Assembly: GCA_009760855.2 (NCBI GenBank)
Contig: WPIO01000038.1
Coordinates: forward strand, 2,828,501 to 2,892,500
Source: Cristatella mucedo
Lineage: Eukaryota > Bryozoa > Phylactolaemata > Cristatellidae
Reading direction: 5' to 3'
Length of the DNA: 64,000 nt
Positions 25,555 through 37,682 of this stretch are shown one piece after another (the first letter of the stretch is position 1; the number at the start of each line of letters is the position of its first letter). The position numbers and the translations under genes were made by a program. The notes below the pieces were generated by a model. The model ran no database searches. It was not told where the DNA came from and saw only the letters and a program-made list of their open reading frames with translations.

Positions 25555-28500
25555 AACTTGTCCAGGCAATGCCATCGGTCGAGGCACCACGCCCGGTCGG
25601 TTTCGTTGCACGTGCCTCGATTTCTCTTTTTCGATAAGCCGCCAGCGTAGCTTGGAGCCTTGATGCTGCAGCTCGAGGCTTCGGTTCAAGCACGCCGCCA
25701 GACAGATTGCCGTGGGCACACGTGTGTCGCCGATGAGCAGAGCCGAGGCTGCACAGATTAGATTGATGGTGCGATGGTTCTCATGCAGCCGCTGCCCTGC
25801 AGGCCTCCATTGGTCCTGTACTCTTTGCGAGCGGCGGCGTAGGTCAAAACCGGAGGAACCGTGTTTATGCACGCTCGCGCCGTCTGCTGCTGCTGCTGCC
25901 CGCGTGATTCTTCTCAGAGAGGGTTTCGTTGCACTGGTGGCCAGTATTTCGTTGCACTTCGTGAAGTTGCTGCCGCAAGCACCGATGCAGCACCGGTGCG
26001 TCGACGACACGTCGAGTTGAACCGATAACACCCCCATCCCACTTGGACAGGACGTAGAGCTAATGCTTTTTAGCTCTGCTCTAGGTTAGATATGCCTTAG
26101 GCAAGTGAATGTCAAATCATTTTCTAAATATGGGTTTTTTGCGCTCGTGGCAATGCTGCAAGGTGCACGTCCGTCGGTTGTCTGCCGAGTGCTAGGCTAA
26201 TAAATAGTCGTCAGCGCCTCGCGGCTGTCTGCTGCGATATCCGCTGTGATTCGTCGCCGTGGTGCCTCTCGCGGCTGTCTGTCTCATCCAATCCTAGCGC
26301 CTTTCTGACGAACGGCACATTTAGTTCCGTGCTGTGATGGTCTGTGCATGTTCGCCTGCATGAACCGCTTCGGCTGCCACCGCTGCCTTGCAGGTCATAA
26401 CGGAAGTTCAAGCCAACGTGGCCAGGATGACCGACAGCGACCGAAAGTTCCTGGCCGTCATGCCTGGAGACATAGCGCTGCGTTACGTCTATGAAATCGG
26501 TGTCATGTTCAATGACTCCACGGGTAAGTGGGTTCTCAGCACCGGTTCCTCGCTGGCACCAGTTTGACTTAGTTATGGTGTGCAAAGGAGCCGAAAATAG
26601 CCATCGGTGATTTTATTTGCATTTTATTTGCTCCCAAAGCCTAGAACTCCCTCCCGACTTGCGTCAGAACATCCCCTGACTTGACCACATTTAAAAAGAA
26701 CTTGAAAACACACCTATTTAGGACAGCATTTAGCGGGTCCCGGTGATTCGTCCTTCATGTGCTTATGCGTGCTGATACTGTGCATGCTGCCACTAACCAC
26801 ATTTGCATGCTGACCCTTTGCATGTCACCCCTAACCATGTTATTCATTTTGTTTGTTTATCAAGCAGGATATTACTCACCATTCAATTGCGTTTCAATTG
26901 CATTTCAATTGCGAGGTAGCTTTGTTCTCACATTGCCTGGCAAAATTACAAGCAGTTGCCAAAATCGGTAAGCGGCTCACTCGTGAGCTGCCCGTGTCAC
27001 GTGGTAGCCAGTCATATGTTTAATTGTGGTCGCTCTTCTATGTCCTCTTCTGATAATCTACCGCCGGTCTTTATGACATCCCATTCACCACTGGGAGCTC
27101 TTGTATACAGATCGGGACTTCGGCTCAGCAACGGCTGCATTAGCTAGCAGTTTATTGTCACTTGCCACTGAAGCTGACTGTCTGTGGAGTCGAGGCCGTG
27201 CCTAGAAAACGATGAAGGCCAGTTGTTCAGAATTCAGATTTTCGCAATCTGCGGTGCAGGCCTTTGTAAGATCTACGTGCTCGTACAGTACTTTTTAATG
27301 CTCATACACGCAATCGTAGTGGAAAAGGCCCCTCGCCCATACCAAATCAATTCTCCAGGCCTGCCCAGTAAAAACATCGTGTGCTAAGCTCCATGGGCAT
27401 ATCTCTCGCTGGGACGTAGGCTTAGCTCGTGGTATGTAAGATAAGAGTTCGAGTAAGAAACAGTGAGGGCTGAGTGTCCCTTTGGCAATCTCTTAAATTG
27501 TGCCCATGCACCGGTTCACGGTTGCTCATGTAGTGGCTAGGCATAGTAATGTTAAATCTGTGAGTGCATGCTACCTGCGGGACCAGTGGCAGTGTTTGCG
27601 CCCAGGTTTGTCAAAGAAGGGGCGATCGTGAGCCGGCGGTTTCAGCGTGTTCACCCGTGCACTCGGACCCAGTTTGACTGAATGAAATATGAAATACACA
27701 CCAATGTAGTGTTTTCGTTTAACCGTCGTAGATCAGCGTTTTGTGGAGGTTACAGTGGTGGCGCAAGGCTTCCACGGCTATGCGGAGTTAACGCGGCAGC
27801 TCCAGTCGGAATCGCCTGCCAAGGTTTTGCAGTCCAAGCAAGACATCTTTATATGCAACTACCGGTAGGTACACCATGTCCGAGCCAGCCTGCCGGCCAG
27901 CCACTGTTCTTACACCTCCACCTCGCCTCTGCTTCTGCTTCTGCTCCCGCTTCTGCTCCCTACCCTAATGTCTAATGTCTCCTCCTGCTTGTTATAAGAA
28001 TAATAATACACTTGATAAAGTGCCCTCAGAGAATTCAAATCTTTGTCTAGGCGCTTTATATTTGCTGCAAAGTGAAATGCGATTGAATGGTGAGTAAAAT
28101 CATGCTTGAAAAACAAAAAAAATGAATAATATGGTTAGGGGTGACATGCACAGGGTCAGCATGCAAATGTGGTTAGTGGCAGCATGCACAGTGTCAGCAC
28201 GCATAAGCACATGAACGACGAATCACAGGGACCCACTAAATGCTGTCCTAAGTAGGTGTGCTTTTTAAGTTCTTTTTAAATGTGGTCAAGTCAGGGGATG
28301 TTCTGACACAAATCGGGAGGGAGTTCCAGGCTTTGGGAGCATACGAACTAAATGCGCGGGTCTCCAAAATACTTGAGGTTTTTACGAGGTATTGGTAGAC
28401 TGTTGGATTTCGAAAAGCGGGTGGTATGAAGCTTGGCCTTGTGGGGGAGTAGATCTGAGAGATCGGCTGAAGCCAAAGAATGAAGCGACCTAAAAGTGAG

Positions 28501-31230
28501 CGACAAAACGATCGTTCCCTACCCGCGCCAGTTTCCAGTGCCTAGTTTTGCCCACCAGCTCTCAACCTTTGCTCTACCTTTGCACGTTCTTCTTGGTGTG
28601 CAGAGAGCTGAGTGTAGGATGATTGGATAGATTCACTTTAGCCCCTGGGTCTATGCCCTAGAGCAGAGGTGCAATCGCTTCGCCACCGAGGTCGTGTGTT
28701 TGAGTCCTGTAGCCAGCTATTCTTCATTGCCTTTCAATTTTTTCTATGCAAATGAGGCTGCTGAATCAGATGACAGTCACTTTTCTGTTCTAACTTTTCT
28801 TCTAAGCTTTCTAGTTAGTTTCACCCTCGATCCTTTGCTGCTGCTGTTTCGCCGTCCGCTCTCGATCGCTTTGCTCTTGGTAAGCGTTTTGATAGCTAGC
28901 CGATTGATTCATGCAAGGGTACCCATTAGTGGCTAGGGTACAAAGCCCAAGCAGGCTTTTTCGAGTCATTCGCGCAGCCTAAAAAGCCGTGCGGCTGAAT
29001 CTAAGGGAGGCTTGTCAGTAAAAGGAAAAAAGAAACATTAAAGCCTGACCGAAATGTGACTTGATGAAGTGAGATTGTCAGCCGGAGCCTGCTGGATGGC
29101 CACAGGGTGCTCTGCATTGTACCGAAGCTGCGCGGGCCATCGACGAATGACTGAATGACATCACCGAATCGGGTCGGCCGATCCTCGAGGATCGGCGCCT
29201 CCTCTTCCACGTCATCCTGCCTGGCTTGGGACGTCGCTTGTGCACCGCCGTCTGTCCATTCTCTGGACTTCTGACGAGTACCGGCCTTGCTGTGTGTGTG
29301 CCAAGTGCGGGCTCCCGGCGCTTTTTTTGTTACTCGGTTGTGGCACGGTTCGGCTCACGCAATACAGCACTGCCGCCTGTGCAGAAGTCCAACGACGAGC
29401 TGTAGCGATACGAGCGAGTTGGATGAAAGAGTGCTAGTCGAAGGTGTGAGAAAGCGTCTCGCCCTCCTTCTTCAGCCGGCACTTACTGGCTCTCCTTCTG
29501 CCACTATGTGGTCAGTGTGTTCGAGGCAAGAGGAACCGCCTGTTACCAGAATGAGCGGCGCCTCGCCTCATTGGCAGCTTCTTCGCGAGCGAGAGCCTCA
29601 GGCAGCTGCTCTGCTCTGTGGAAGGAGCGAGCACCGGAGGCTGTGGCTCGCTCCGGGGGGGGGGGAGGGGGCAACCCGGAGACGATGGCAGCAGCTATGA
29701 GACTAGCTATGAGCTAGCTTCGAGACCTTGCTGGCTGCCTCGAGGAATGATTAGGTGGGCGGGAAGATCGTAGGAGGCTTCACAGTAATTCCAGATGGGT
29801 CTCCAGTTCGCTTTTGCCAAGTTTCCGTGCTACACCTTTGCCTTTGTGACAGTGCGAGCCCCATCACATGCACACCACCTCCTTCGTTGGTACTACTGGC
29901 CACAGCAGTGGCCGAGTGTCAAGTGGGAGCTTGTGGCCAACCGCTGCTGCCACCCGAAAGATGCTGATGACCCACTTCGCACGCATCACATTGGGCCGCT
30001 TGAAACATTTTGTCATCTCTTAACGAGTAGCCGTTGGTTGGTAGCCGTCGAGGAATTTCTAAGATTCTTCCCTAAACTGCCTGAGGCAAAGGTCAGAGCA
30101 GGTGTATTGGTGAGGCCACAGATAAAGCTGAGGCCGAGACTATGGTGAATAGCTGTGCGCTTCAAGAGGTCCCTCAAAATACCTCATCTTTGATTTTCAT
30201 CCTGGTTCCACCAAAGAGATGGGGGGGGGCTTATTTGGAGGGGCAGGGCAAGCACTTCCTTCAGGGTTTAATGAACTTGAACATACTTTGCTAAGGACAA
30301 TATAACATGAAAGGAGACTACATTGTAGTGGCTGATTCTTGAAAGTCGTATAATCATAAATCTTGAAAAAATTATCACTTAAATCTTGTATGTTAATTTT
30401 CATGTAACTGTGTAATACGTGTTAGTTTTGATTTACCTATTTTTCTGACCTATTGTGAGCAAATAGACCGGAAATGGGTAAATTTAAAAAAGGTTTTGTG
30501 CCACCCACAGAGGCAAAGTTTGTGGGTCATAATGGCCATTTTCTTTACTTCTGAGGCATTAGAATTCAAGATATAATTACCCGGCAGCAAAATTGTGTTA
30601 CATAATGTACCTATATCTACTTGTCTGTTATATTTTCTATCTGTACGGGATGGATTCTACCAAACTTATGTACACTCAGGCGAAAAAATCCTCGCAGTAT
30701 GGCCTCTGCTTTTGTGGCTATAAATTCGTCGGGTAATGGGATAGTTTCCTCCGATGCCAGGCATACTCAAGCTATGTGAAGTTTGTAAAAATATTTTTTG
30801 AAAACACTAACCAACCAACACATACGCTGTAGTAAAGGCAAAAGTACTTCTCATTCCGGGCAGTTTGCATAGAGTCGCCATCTTACTCTCAAAGGCAACA
30901 ACCCCCAAACGGAGTATTTGAGCCGTGAATTCCTCTTTTCTTGACCAACAATTACTTGAGTTAAGCGCTCTTTGGCGAATCCTTGTTTGGTGCTGGTGCA
31001 CTGGCTCAGCTAGCAGCCTGATTTGAACCATATGAAGCTACTATGGAGCAATATCGACAGGTGGCAGAGGCCGGTGGTTCGGCCTAAACTAGTAGCCGAC
31101 CTTTTCAGAAAAACTCAAGGTCTTTGGAATGTGCTACTGAAGAAGAGGCAGTCTAGAAGCGGGTAGCTTCTACTTCTGGCCACGTAAGGGAGGTCATAAA
31201 TAATTGCGATGGGATGATGTCACACTAAGT

Positions 31231-31285
<55 letters not shown>

Positions 31286-31712
31286 AGTAGCACGTGTGTC
31301 AGTTTTTGGGTTGTCAATACATATTTTTACATCCTTCGCATAACTTTAGTATGCCCGGCATCGTAGAAATCCCTCTTAATTGCCTGAACGAATTTTTATC
31401 CACTGCAGTGGTGGCCATGCTGCGAGGATTTTTGTTGTGCGCCTGGGTTCGTTGCTTCGTTGCTGATCTCACTCCTGCTGCAGAGAGAGCGCGCAATAGC
31501 CTTGCGGCTCGAAGGCACGTGCTACTCCGGTGCAACAGCACGTGCAATTTTGGACCTGAGGAATGCTCTGTTGGGAGTGTCACCACCTTTCGAATAGCTG
31601 CACTATATGTTGGGTTTATGCCTTTTGTAGATTTATACGAGAGTATACCAAAGGTGTGGAGGATTCGTGGACAATTAACAAGCTCAATCATTTCTGCCCC
31701 GGCACCATGTGA
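22131..31712 (+). CDS. MAIP1: m-AAA protease-interacting protein 1, mitochondrial
   Basis: Five exons: 22131-22523, 22611-22682, 26394-26523, 27732-27864 and 31631-31712 (stop TGA), 269 aa; human MAIP1 has 291. An in-frame TGA six bases upstream supports the start. Phases 0, 0, 1 and 2 all match. The N-terminus is Arg/Ala-rich like a mitochondrial presequence. Conserved blocks are [11 protein letters not shown] (human FLIRAYFDQEF), [48 protein letters not shown] and [20 protein letters not shown]. In mammals MAIP1 works in the matrix with AFG3L2/m-AAA and protects the MCU regulator EMRE during import. Intron 1 (87 bp) starts GCAAGT, not GT. Intron 2 holds a LINE, intron 4 LINE-B and another transposon relic. 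Confidence 0.93.
22780..24850 (+). pseudogene. LINE-A copy 2 in MAIP1 intron 2 (L2/CR1-like reverse transcriptase)
   Basis: Best-kept reverse transcriptase of the window. In order: [115 protein letters not shown] (YADD at 23674-23685), [19 protein letters not shown], then the L2-type C-terminal [17 protein letters not shown] and [12 protein letters not shown] frame change near 23,540 at a run of G, a TGA at 23764-23766 and another frame change near 24,050 make it non-autonomous. The first 130 bp (22,840-22,965) repeat the element's own C-terminal region at 24,440-24,570, so it is a chimera of two copies. Confidence 0.9.
24595..24840 (+). repeat. Tandem duplication of LINE-A 3' UTR, two units of about 118 bp
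   Basis: The segment ACCGAATGCGTACCGAAAGC ... GACGGAGATACATTACATTA occurs twice in direct succession with a few differences. Confidence 0.85.
25369..26037 (-). other. 222-codon open frame with poly-Ala, not recognised
   Basis: Open on the minus strand inside MAIP1 intron 2. It is crossed by (CTG)13 at 25515-25553, read as poly-Ala on this strand. The centre ([19 protein letters not shown]...) is not obviously repetitive, but all frames here are fairly open, so chance is likely. No family recognised. Confidence 0.15.
25515..25553. repeat. (CTG)13 trinucleotide repeat
   Basis: Thirteen uninterrupted CTG units in MAIP1 intron 2. Confidence 0.97.
26620..26925 (+). mobile_element. LINE-B 3' fragment in MAIP1 intron 3
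   Basis: Plus-strand GCTCCCAAAGCCTAGAACTCC, TTGACCACATTTAAAAAG, the GCATGTCACCCCTAACCAT spacer and an abrupt end after ATTCAATTGCGTTTC. The terminal GCGCC hairpin is missing. Confidence 0.75.
27990..28515 (-). mobile_element. LINE-B 3' fragment in MAIP1 intron 4
   Basis: Minus-strand AATAATAATACACTTGATAAAG, GCGCTTTATATTTGCTGCAAAG, spacer, then decayed RT C-terminal coding through GGGAGTTCCAGGCTTTGGGA. Confidence 0.8.
28650..28775 (+). repeat. Worn SINE-1 copy
   Basis: GAGGTCGTGTGTTTGAGTCCTG B-box region followed by a truncated body and the tail ATGCAAATGAGGCTGCTGAA. Confidence 0.5.
29790..30150 (+). pseudogene. Transposon-related coding fragment
   Basis: An open reading ends with LETFCHLL..., [18 protein letters not shown] and RPQIKL. 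This resembles a motif (LH.KLG.M.NF.KAL ... FPK.SEAK.K.G.FVGPQI) that I recall from repeated, transposon-associated uncharacterised proteins in animal genomes. It is not a MAIP1 exon: it has no fitting splice phase and no similarity. The class of transposon is unknown to me. Confidence 0.4.
31222..31282. repeat. (CA)n microsatellite
   Basis: About 55 bp of CA repeat in MAIP1 intron 4. Confidence 0.95.
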
Positions 31713-33530
31713 GCAGCCGTCTTATGCCAGAGCCAAGCGCCGCCAACGTGCGTTTCTGCCGGAGCCTGGACTTCGATCTGCGTGCACATCCTCTTACCAT
31801 GACGGCCATGCGGTTTATTCGGGATGCAAGCAACCCGAAGTACGCCCCTGCTGATGGGCAGGATGCTTTTGCGTGTGCTCGCCTGTCGTACTCCATATTT
31901 TGGCAGTGCTGCAGGATCCAGCTGAGACATCTTTAAAAAAAAAGAGAAAAACTAGACCTCTCACGGGGTATCAATATTATTATATCAATATCAGTATTTA
32001 TCGTCATTATTTTGACAACCCAGACTGTGTCGTCGAATCAGTCTTGAACAAGATGACGTCGGCAGTCTCTTGAACGTATCGATATCGGCCTGTGTAGTTA
32101 CGTGATCAATGCTGATCGAGACCCGTACACAGAAAAATGGAAACAAACAGTGCTTCTGTTGTTGCATTTGGCAGCCTTTGCTCGAGCATGGCATGTCGCG
32201 AGATATTACGTACTTTCATCATAGTGGTACCAAGCTGTGCAGCACCTTTAGCTACGGCAATTGCACTGAACCGCAAAATGTAAATGACTTTCCTCTTTTG
32301 CATTCATTTTTTACTATTAGCTGCTATTTACTCAATCAGGTAGTTGCAGTTTCCATGGCAGCACAACATAATTGCATCAAGAAACCACCGGATTGCTCAA
32401 GTGCCCTAATTGTCGAAACGTGCGATAGTCGTGCTGCCTACAGTTCGGTGGACCAATTACGTATGTAATTGTAATACTGGGCTGTTTTCAGTTGCAATCA
32501 TGCCTGGTTTTGACCTGACGGGTATTTAAAAAGCCAATATCCATGTAGTAATAATCAAGTTCCTTAACTTTTTGATCAATCCTAACAATGGGGATGCCGG
32601 ATCAGACTAGAAGTGAGTTACGTGATGTCGATTAGGGGACAATTGTCGGCTGCTACATCGTAAGCTTGATTAGCCGATCTGGTATGTGTAGATAATTTTT
32701 ATTGAACATCATTGGCATGCTGTGTTTCCTATATAGAGAATTAGAGAAGAGTATATACAACATCTAGCAGATTCGCCGACAGAAATGGACAGCTACGGCC
32801 ATCAAACAAGATCTTGTTGCTGCTGTGTGTCGCATGTCGGAAAGTGCCTGTGTCACAAACTCAGTGTAGCAATTTCTAGTTTCCTTAGGGTGAAAATATC
32901 GGGCCCTAAATGCGATCAGACCTTCCTTTGTAGCAAATGTAAAGTGCCTAGAAAGAGATTGAGTTCAATGAGGGCTCTATAACAAATGTATTACTATTAT
33001 TTAATAGTCCTCGCCGACGCCCGACAGATACTGGTGAAGCCCCGAGCCTGAATGCCGGTCAGCGATTTCTAGTTGCAGCGCCAACGCAGGCAGACCATGG
33101 CAGTAAACTCGGGAGTTTTACGAACTCGACGTTTCAGTGATTACGAGACTCGCGGCAGCTTTTCATCTACCGGCGGACGGCGGCAGAACTCCCGTTTGGC
33201 TAGCTAACCGAAGCAGGGCCCGAAGATGCACCCTCTTCGCGACTTCTTGCCGTCGTTGCTCTATATCATTACATACGCTATTGAGGAGTCAAGGCTCAGT
33301 CTTTTCTCTCTGGTCGCGTGTATGTTCGTGCTTCCGGAAGACACTCTGCAACAGCCGCGGTGAGCTGTACATCCAAGCAAAAGTATTTGGACGACTGGTG
33401 AAACCGCTATGACGGCTGCCTACTCTTCTTCTGCATTTTGAGTAAATATCGATCACCACTCTCACCAAAAGTACGCGAATCTGTTGCAATTAGGAAAAGT
33501 AACAAGTTCCTGCAATTATCGTGCATCGCG
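31713..33530. other. MAIP1 3' flank and intergenic DNA
   Basis: The probable 3' UTR is followed by AT-rich DNA. A short plus-strand LINE-B tail sits at 32915-32995 (GTAGCAAATGTAAAGTGCCTAG, ending in ATTATTT). No gene is seen. Confidence 0.5.
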
Positions 33531-33539
33531 CTCACTTTA

Positions 33540-33695
33540 ATATAAAATATATAGTTCACTTGTATAGCGCCCCAAGAGAACTAAATCTCTATTCAGGCGC
33601 ATCACATGTGCCTCAGGGCTCGAGCCCACGACCTCAGCCAGACGTTAGTCGGGGCGAGCACCTTAACCGCTGGACCAACCCAGCTCGGCGACTTT
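33540..33695 (-). repeat. SINE-2 copy
   Basis: Tail ATATAGTTCACTTGTATAGCGCC, then AGAGAACTAAATCTCTATTCAGGCGC, the head GGGCTCGAGCCC and GCGGTTAAGGTGCTC, read from the minus strand. Confidence 0.85.
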
Positions 33696-33829
33696 GCAAA
33701 GTCAACAGGACATTGCATCTCCCTTATTTACAATCGGTCAGACCCGTCCAGGCACGATCAAACGCTGGAAAAAAGCAGCCGCATTATGCCACCCCGTGAG
33801 CTCGTTACAAGTGCTGAAATAAGCGCATC

Positions 33830-34640
33830 GGCTGGTGCGATACGGACGACCAGTTGCCATAGCCGTCGCTCGACCTCATCCGACAAGTACTCGATTGGAT
33901 TCAAGTCCAGAGACTGACTTGGCTAGTCCATAACCCCAAGTAGGGTAACCAAACTTGGCTAAATTGTTAACAATAAATACTTGGCTTAGGCGCCAGTGTG
34001 TTAAGGTCGTGATCGTCTTGCAAAATATAATCTAGAAAATGGAGCCGAATCGCACTTTTTCGTCCGACATCAAGAATGTCTAAATAAACGTCTTGGCTAA
34101 CGATACATGGTGTGCAGATGCCAGGTTCCGAAGCCATTTCTCCTGAATCAGCCCCATGCTATGACACACACACACACACACACTAACACTTGAACTTTAC
34201 CCGTTGACTGCAGGGATTTAAGTGAATAGGCTTCGCTGGGCATCGATTTCATAAAACCTTCTCTTGCACTTCGAGAAAAAGCGCGATATGGCTGTTCATG
34301 CCGCTGCCCCAATCTTCAGCAGTCCAGTGGATCCGAGTCTTGTTCCAATGTGAACGTCTTCTAACCGTCTTCTTAGTGGACAGGTGTGGTTTCCTCTTTG
34401 CGACTCGAACATACAGGCCAGCCTCATTTAATAGCTTTATGGTGGTATCGCCTCGTACTCGCTCCCACAGGCAGACTAGTTCTTGTAGACCTTGAGCCGA
34501 AGCTTTGAGCGATCCTTTAAAGCCTCCAATTTCAGGATGTCAGGCGTTTTCACGCCTGGTGGGTGGTCTCGTGGGGCTGGACCAACTCAAGAGCATCTCT
34601 GGGGCTTTCAGCCTTCACTGCGTTGTTCACGTTATACACA
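33830..34640 (-). pseudogene. Tc1/mariner-type transposase relic
   Basis: Read on the minus strand from high to low coordinates: LLNEAGLYVRVAKRKPHLS, WNKTRIHWTAEDW, VYLDILDV, YILQDDHDLNTLAPK (compare FQQDN.PKHTA around the second catalytic Asp) and PSQSLDLNPIEYLSDEVERR (compare the third acidic site block SPDLNPIE). Order and spacing fit a Tc1 DDE transposase. Several frame changes and stops make it non-functional. Terminal inverted repeats were not found; SINE-2 copies lie on both sides. Confidence 0.8.
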
Positions 34641-34674
34641 TTATTTAGGAGAAAATGTACTCTTCGATATTAGA

Positions 34675-34825
34675 ATATAAATATAATTCATTTGTATAGC
34701 GTCTCAAGCGAACTTAATCTCTATTCAGACGCTTCACATACGCTACGGGGCTCGAGCCCACGACCTCAGCAAGACCTCGGTCGGGGCGAGCACCTTAACC
34801 GCTAGAACCACACCAGCTTGGCATA
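34675..34825 (-). repeat. SINE-2 copy
   Basis: AATTCATTTGTATAGCGTCTC tail, TTAATCTCTATTCAGACGC, GGGGCTCGAGCCCACGACC head. Confidence 0.85.
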
Positions 34826-35132
34826 TTGACCGAGTAGTGTCAGTTTGTCTGCAACGGTGTTCAGCCTCGCAAAGTGCAATATTTTTGCCTCCGCCCGCAT
34901 GAAGCTCGACAAAAACTCTAGGGTTGCCATTAAAAGTTCGGCTTGCGAGCAGCCTTACGGTTCTGGCATGAGCTAATGAAGGATCGTTTCTAGATACTCT
35001 ATTCTGGCCATAAGCAGCCAGCCACTTTTAAAGGAGTTGTAAGGGTTTTTGGCTAATTTTAGGCGTTCACAGCTTGCATCGTTATCGTTTCAACTCCTGT
35101 GTTTCCTTATCCAATAAGTAGCACACAGAAAA

Positions 35133-35285
35133 ATATATAATTAATTGTAATGTCCGTAAGAGTATTGTAGCTCTATTCAGGCGCTTCACATATGCCACGG
35201 GGCGCGAGCCCACGACCTCGGTCATCAAATACATTCACCTTGATCGGGGTGAGCGCCTTAACCATTAGACCTGTACCGCCAGCAT
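35133..35285 (-). repeat. SINE-2 copy
   Basis: ATATATAATTAATTGTAATG tail, CTATTCAGGCGCTTCACATATG, GCGAGCCCACGACC head and GGGGTGAGCGCCTTAACC. Confidence 0.8.
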
Positions 35286-35639
35286 TTTCTCTATTGGGAA
35301 AGGCAGCTGGCACCACAACCGATTAAGAACAAAACCAAAAAGGTCAATAATCAGGGCCTACATAACGGGCTCGTGTCCAGTCTGAGGCTTAGGAAAAGTT
35401 GCTAATTTATCAAATCTAGACCGGCCACAAATACTGTTGCGTTTGACTGCACGTACGAAGCACCACCTACAGTGTACAACAGCTCACGTACAACGCACCG
35501 ATCACCACTGAACTGCTCAAGGTCTAGAGTACAACGGCTTGTCTCCGCAGTCATAATCTGGCTGATGTAGAACGCCCACGTTTCAGTGTTGAGAAGCGAT
35601 CGGTTGCTGCAACAGCCGGAGAGCGCCATGCGGTAGCAG

Positions 35640-36130
35640 CCGGATTTAAAGGACGGGCAGCATGCGACGACTTCTAGCGGCGGGGAGGCGACAGTAGCCA
35701 GCGACGGTTCGCAGGCGGCCCGCGAGAGCGATCTCTCGGCGGCGAAGCGCAGCTGCGACGGAGAGCGTCTCAGCGGCCCCGGAGCATAGTGGCGAGAGCG
35801 TGTCGGTGGTGAAGACCACTCGCACAAGCGTCTCGGCTAAGAGCGCAGAGGAGCGCCGCGAGTCGAGTTAGCGGTCAGCGGCAAGGCGATACTATCCTGC
35901 GACGAGGCACAGGCGGCTCTCGAGAGCGACGTCTTGGCGGCGGAGAGCACCCGCAAGAGCGGCTCGGTGCAGAGTGCAGTGGAGCGCAACCGCGAGATCG
36001 ACTTGGCAGAGTGGAACCCCGAGAACGACGAGACCACAATAATGAGCCGGAGTGGTCTTCGCAGGGCCGGATCGGCCGGCGACGAGCGCTTGAGATCGGC
36101 CATTGTGGCTCACACGGAAGTGATCTGAAA
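35640..36130 (+). other. GC-rich unrecognised sequence with an internal coding-like repeat
   Basis: Two plus-strand segments about 190 bp apart read as related peptides, SQAARESDLSAAK and AQAALESDVLAAE, with flanking similarity. Stops lie between them. It could be a decayed repetitive gene or transposon gag-like region. No family recognised. Confidence 0.25.
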
Positions 36131-37097
36131 GAACCGCACGACTGTGGGAGGGTTGTCCCACCTTTGCCCAATGGTGGGCAGCATCTATGACCGGCTCCTC
36201 ACGAGGGGCAGAGCCGACGCGTGCCTCCTGCTAGTGGCTGTCACGTAGCCTGCACCCCGGTTAAGCCGGTCGGAAGCCTCCAATGTCAAAATTAAACACC
36301 CGATACAGCCCGAACGACGTACTGCAGGACAGGACAACAGCTTTGGGTTCGGCGCCACCGTCGGAGCACGTAGTAGAGACGTTCGCGGGAATCGATCGCT
36401 ACGCGACTGTCCAGTCGTGAGGGCCGCCCCTCCCAGCGAGACTGGCGAACTATGGTATCTATTTTCTATGGGGGAAGGGACGCTGTGTGCGCCTGCTGCT
36501 TCTGCTATCGTAATTAGCCCAGCAGCATCCGGCCACTAATGTATGCCCCGCCTGCCGCAGGTGGTTAGACAATTGACTCGGCGCAGCGTCCGGCCCTTGA
36601 TGTAAGGATATTGCATGCCACAGCTGCACTCCCCCATCTGTAGTGAGTCAGACAGATCGTATATGTACGCGTTGAGGAAATACAGATTGTGTCTCGTTAA
36701 CCGCTCACGTCCGCGAAGTGTCTCCGTGAGACTACACAAGAACAGCCGCCGCCGGAGCCGCTGTTTATCAACAGAGCCTCTGGTACAAAACGGGATAGAT
36801 ACAACTCCCAGTCGCAAGCAAGCACCGATCGAAATATATTTCTATGCTTTCCCAACACCGTCAGCTTGGCGGCTCTCACACAACAACAGCCGGATGAAAG
36901 TCTGGTCACTCGTGAAAGAATCGGGAAGCGAAATGGATGCCGCGAAAGAAGGGAGTAACGTCTCTCTCGCTCCGATTTACGTCTTTCCTTATTTACATGT
37001 TGACCCTGCCTGCCCCCACTACTCGCACCGTCCGCTAATCTTCTCGTGAGGCAGCTCAGTCAGTCGCTACTAGAAATGTACGCAGTACAAGCTAATT

Positions 37098-37250
37098 GAA
37101 AAGCCTCATTTAAATAGCGGCAGGAGAGCCTTAATAGCTGTCCCCACCTTTCGCAGTTGGCAATAAAGGATCTCGCGCTGCTAGAATCAAACCCGTGACC
37201 TCGGCCGTGAAGAGCGAGCACCTGACCTTCTGGGCTATCGTCGCGACCGC
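37098..37250 (-). repeat. SINE-1 copy
   Basis: Minus strand: head with CACGGCCGAGGTCACGGGTTTG, GATCCTTTATTGCCAACTGCG body, worn GCTATTTAAATGAGGC tail. Confidence 0.7.
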
Positions 37251-37682
37251 CCAAGCCTGAATTTCTGCGCCGACTGAAATTTAGAGATTCTCCGACTAAA
37301 GGAAATTTAAATGAAAATGAGAAAGAAACGCACATCGTAGCTTCACGTGAATAGTGTGCCTATCTGCACTACAACTGCGCCAGTTACTCCCGCTAGTTAT
37401 TGGAGATGCATCCTTTTCGGCCAACAAGAGGTGCACACAAGACATGTAATTATCTTAAGGCATGATACAAACTCTATAGTATCATTCTCAGCATACGTTG
37501 GTGCTAGAGGCTGGGCGCTCGAAGAGCTTAGATCACTTACTCGCAATGCGAACGTCGAATGCTTCACTTCTGAACAGGTAAGCCACTAGTTCGCTTTTGT
37601 TGCCAGTTTGCTACTCATTCAATACTTATGTCAATGGTTTTCAGGCGCTTACTTATTACTTATTTACTAAAGAAAAACTAAA

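Noticed and set aside
29790-30148. Open plus-strand frame considered as the last MAIP1 exon
   Set aside because: The real last exon is at 31631-31712 ([12 protein letters not shown]), in the right phase.
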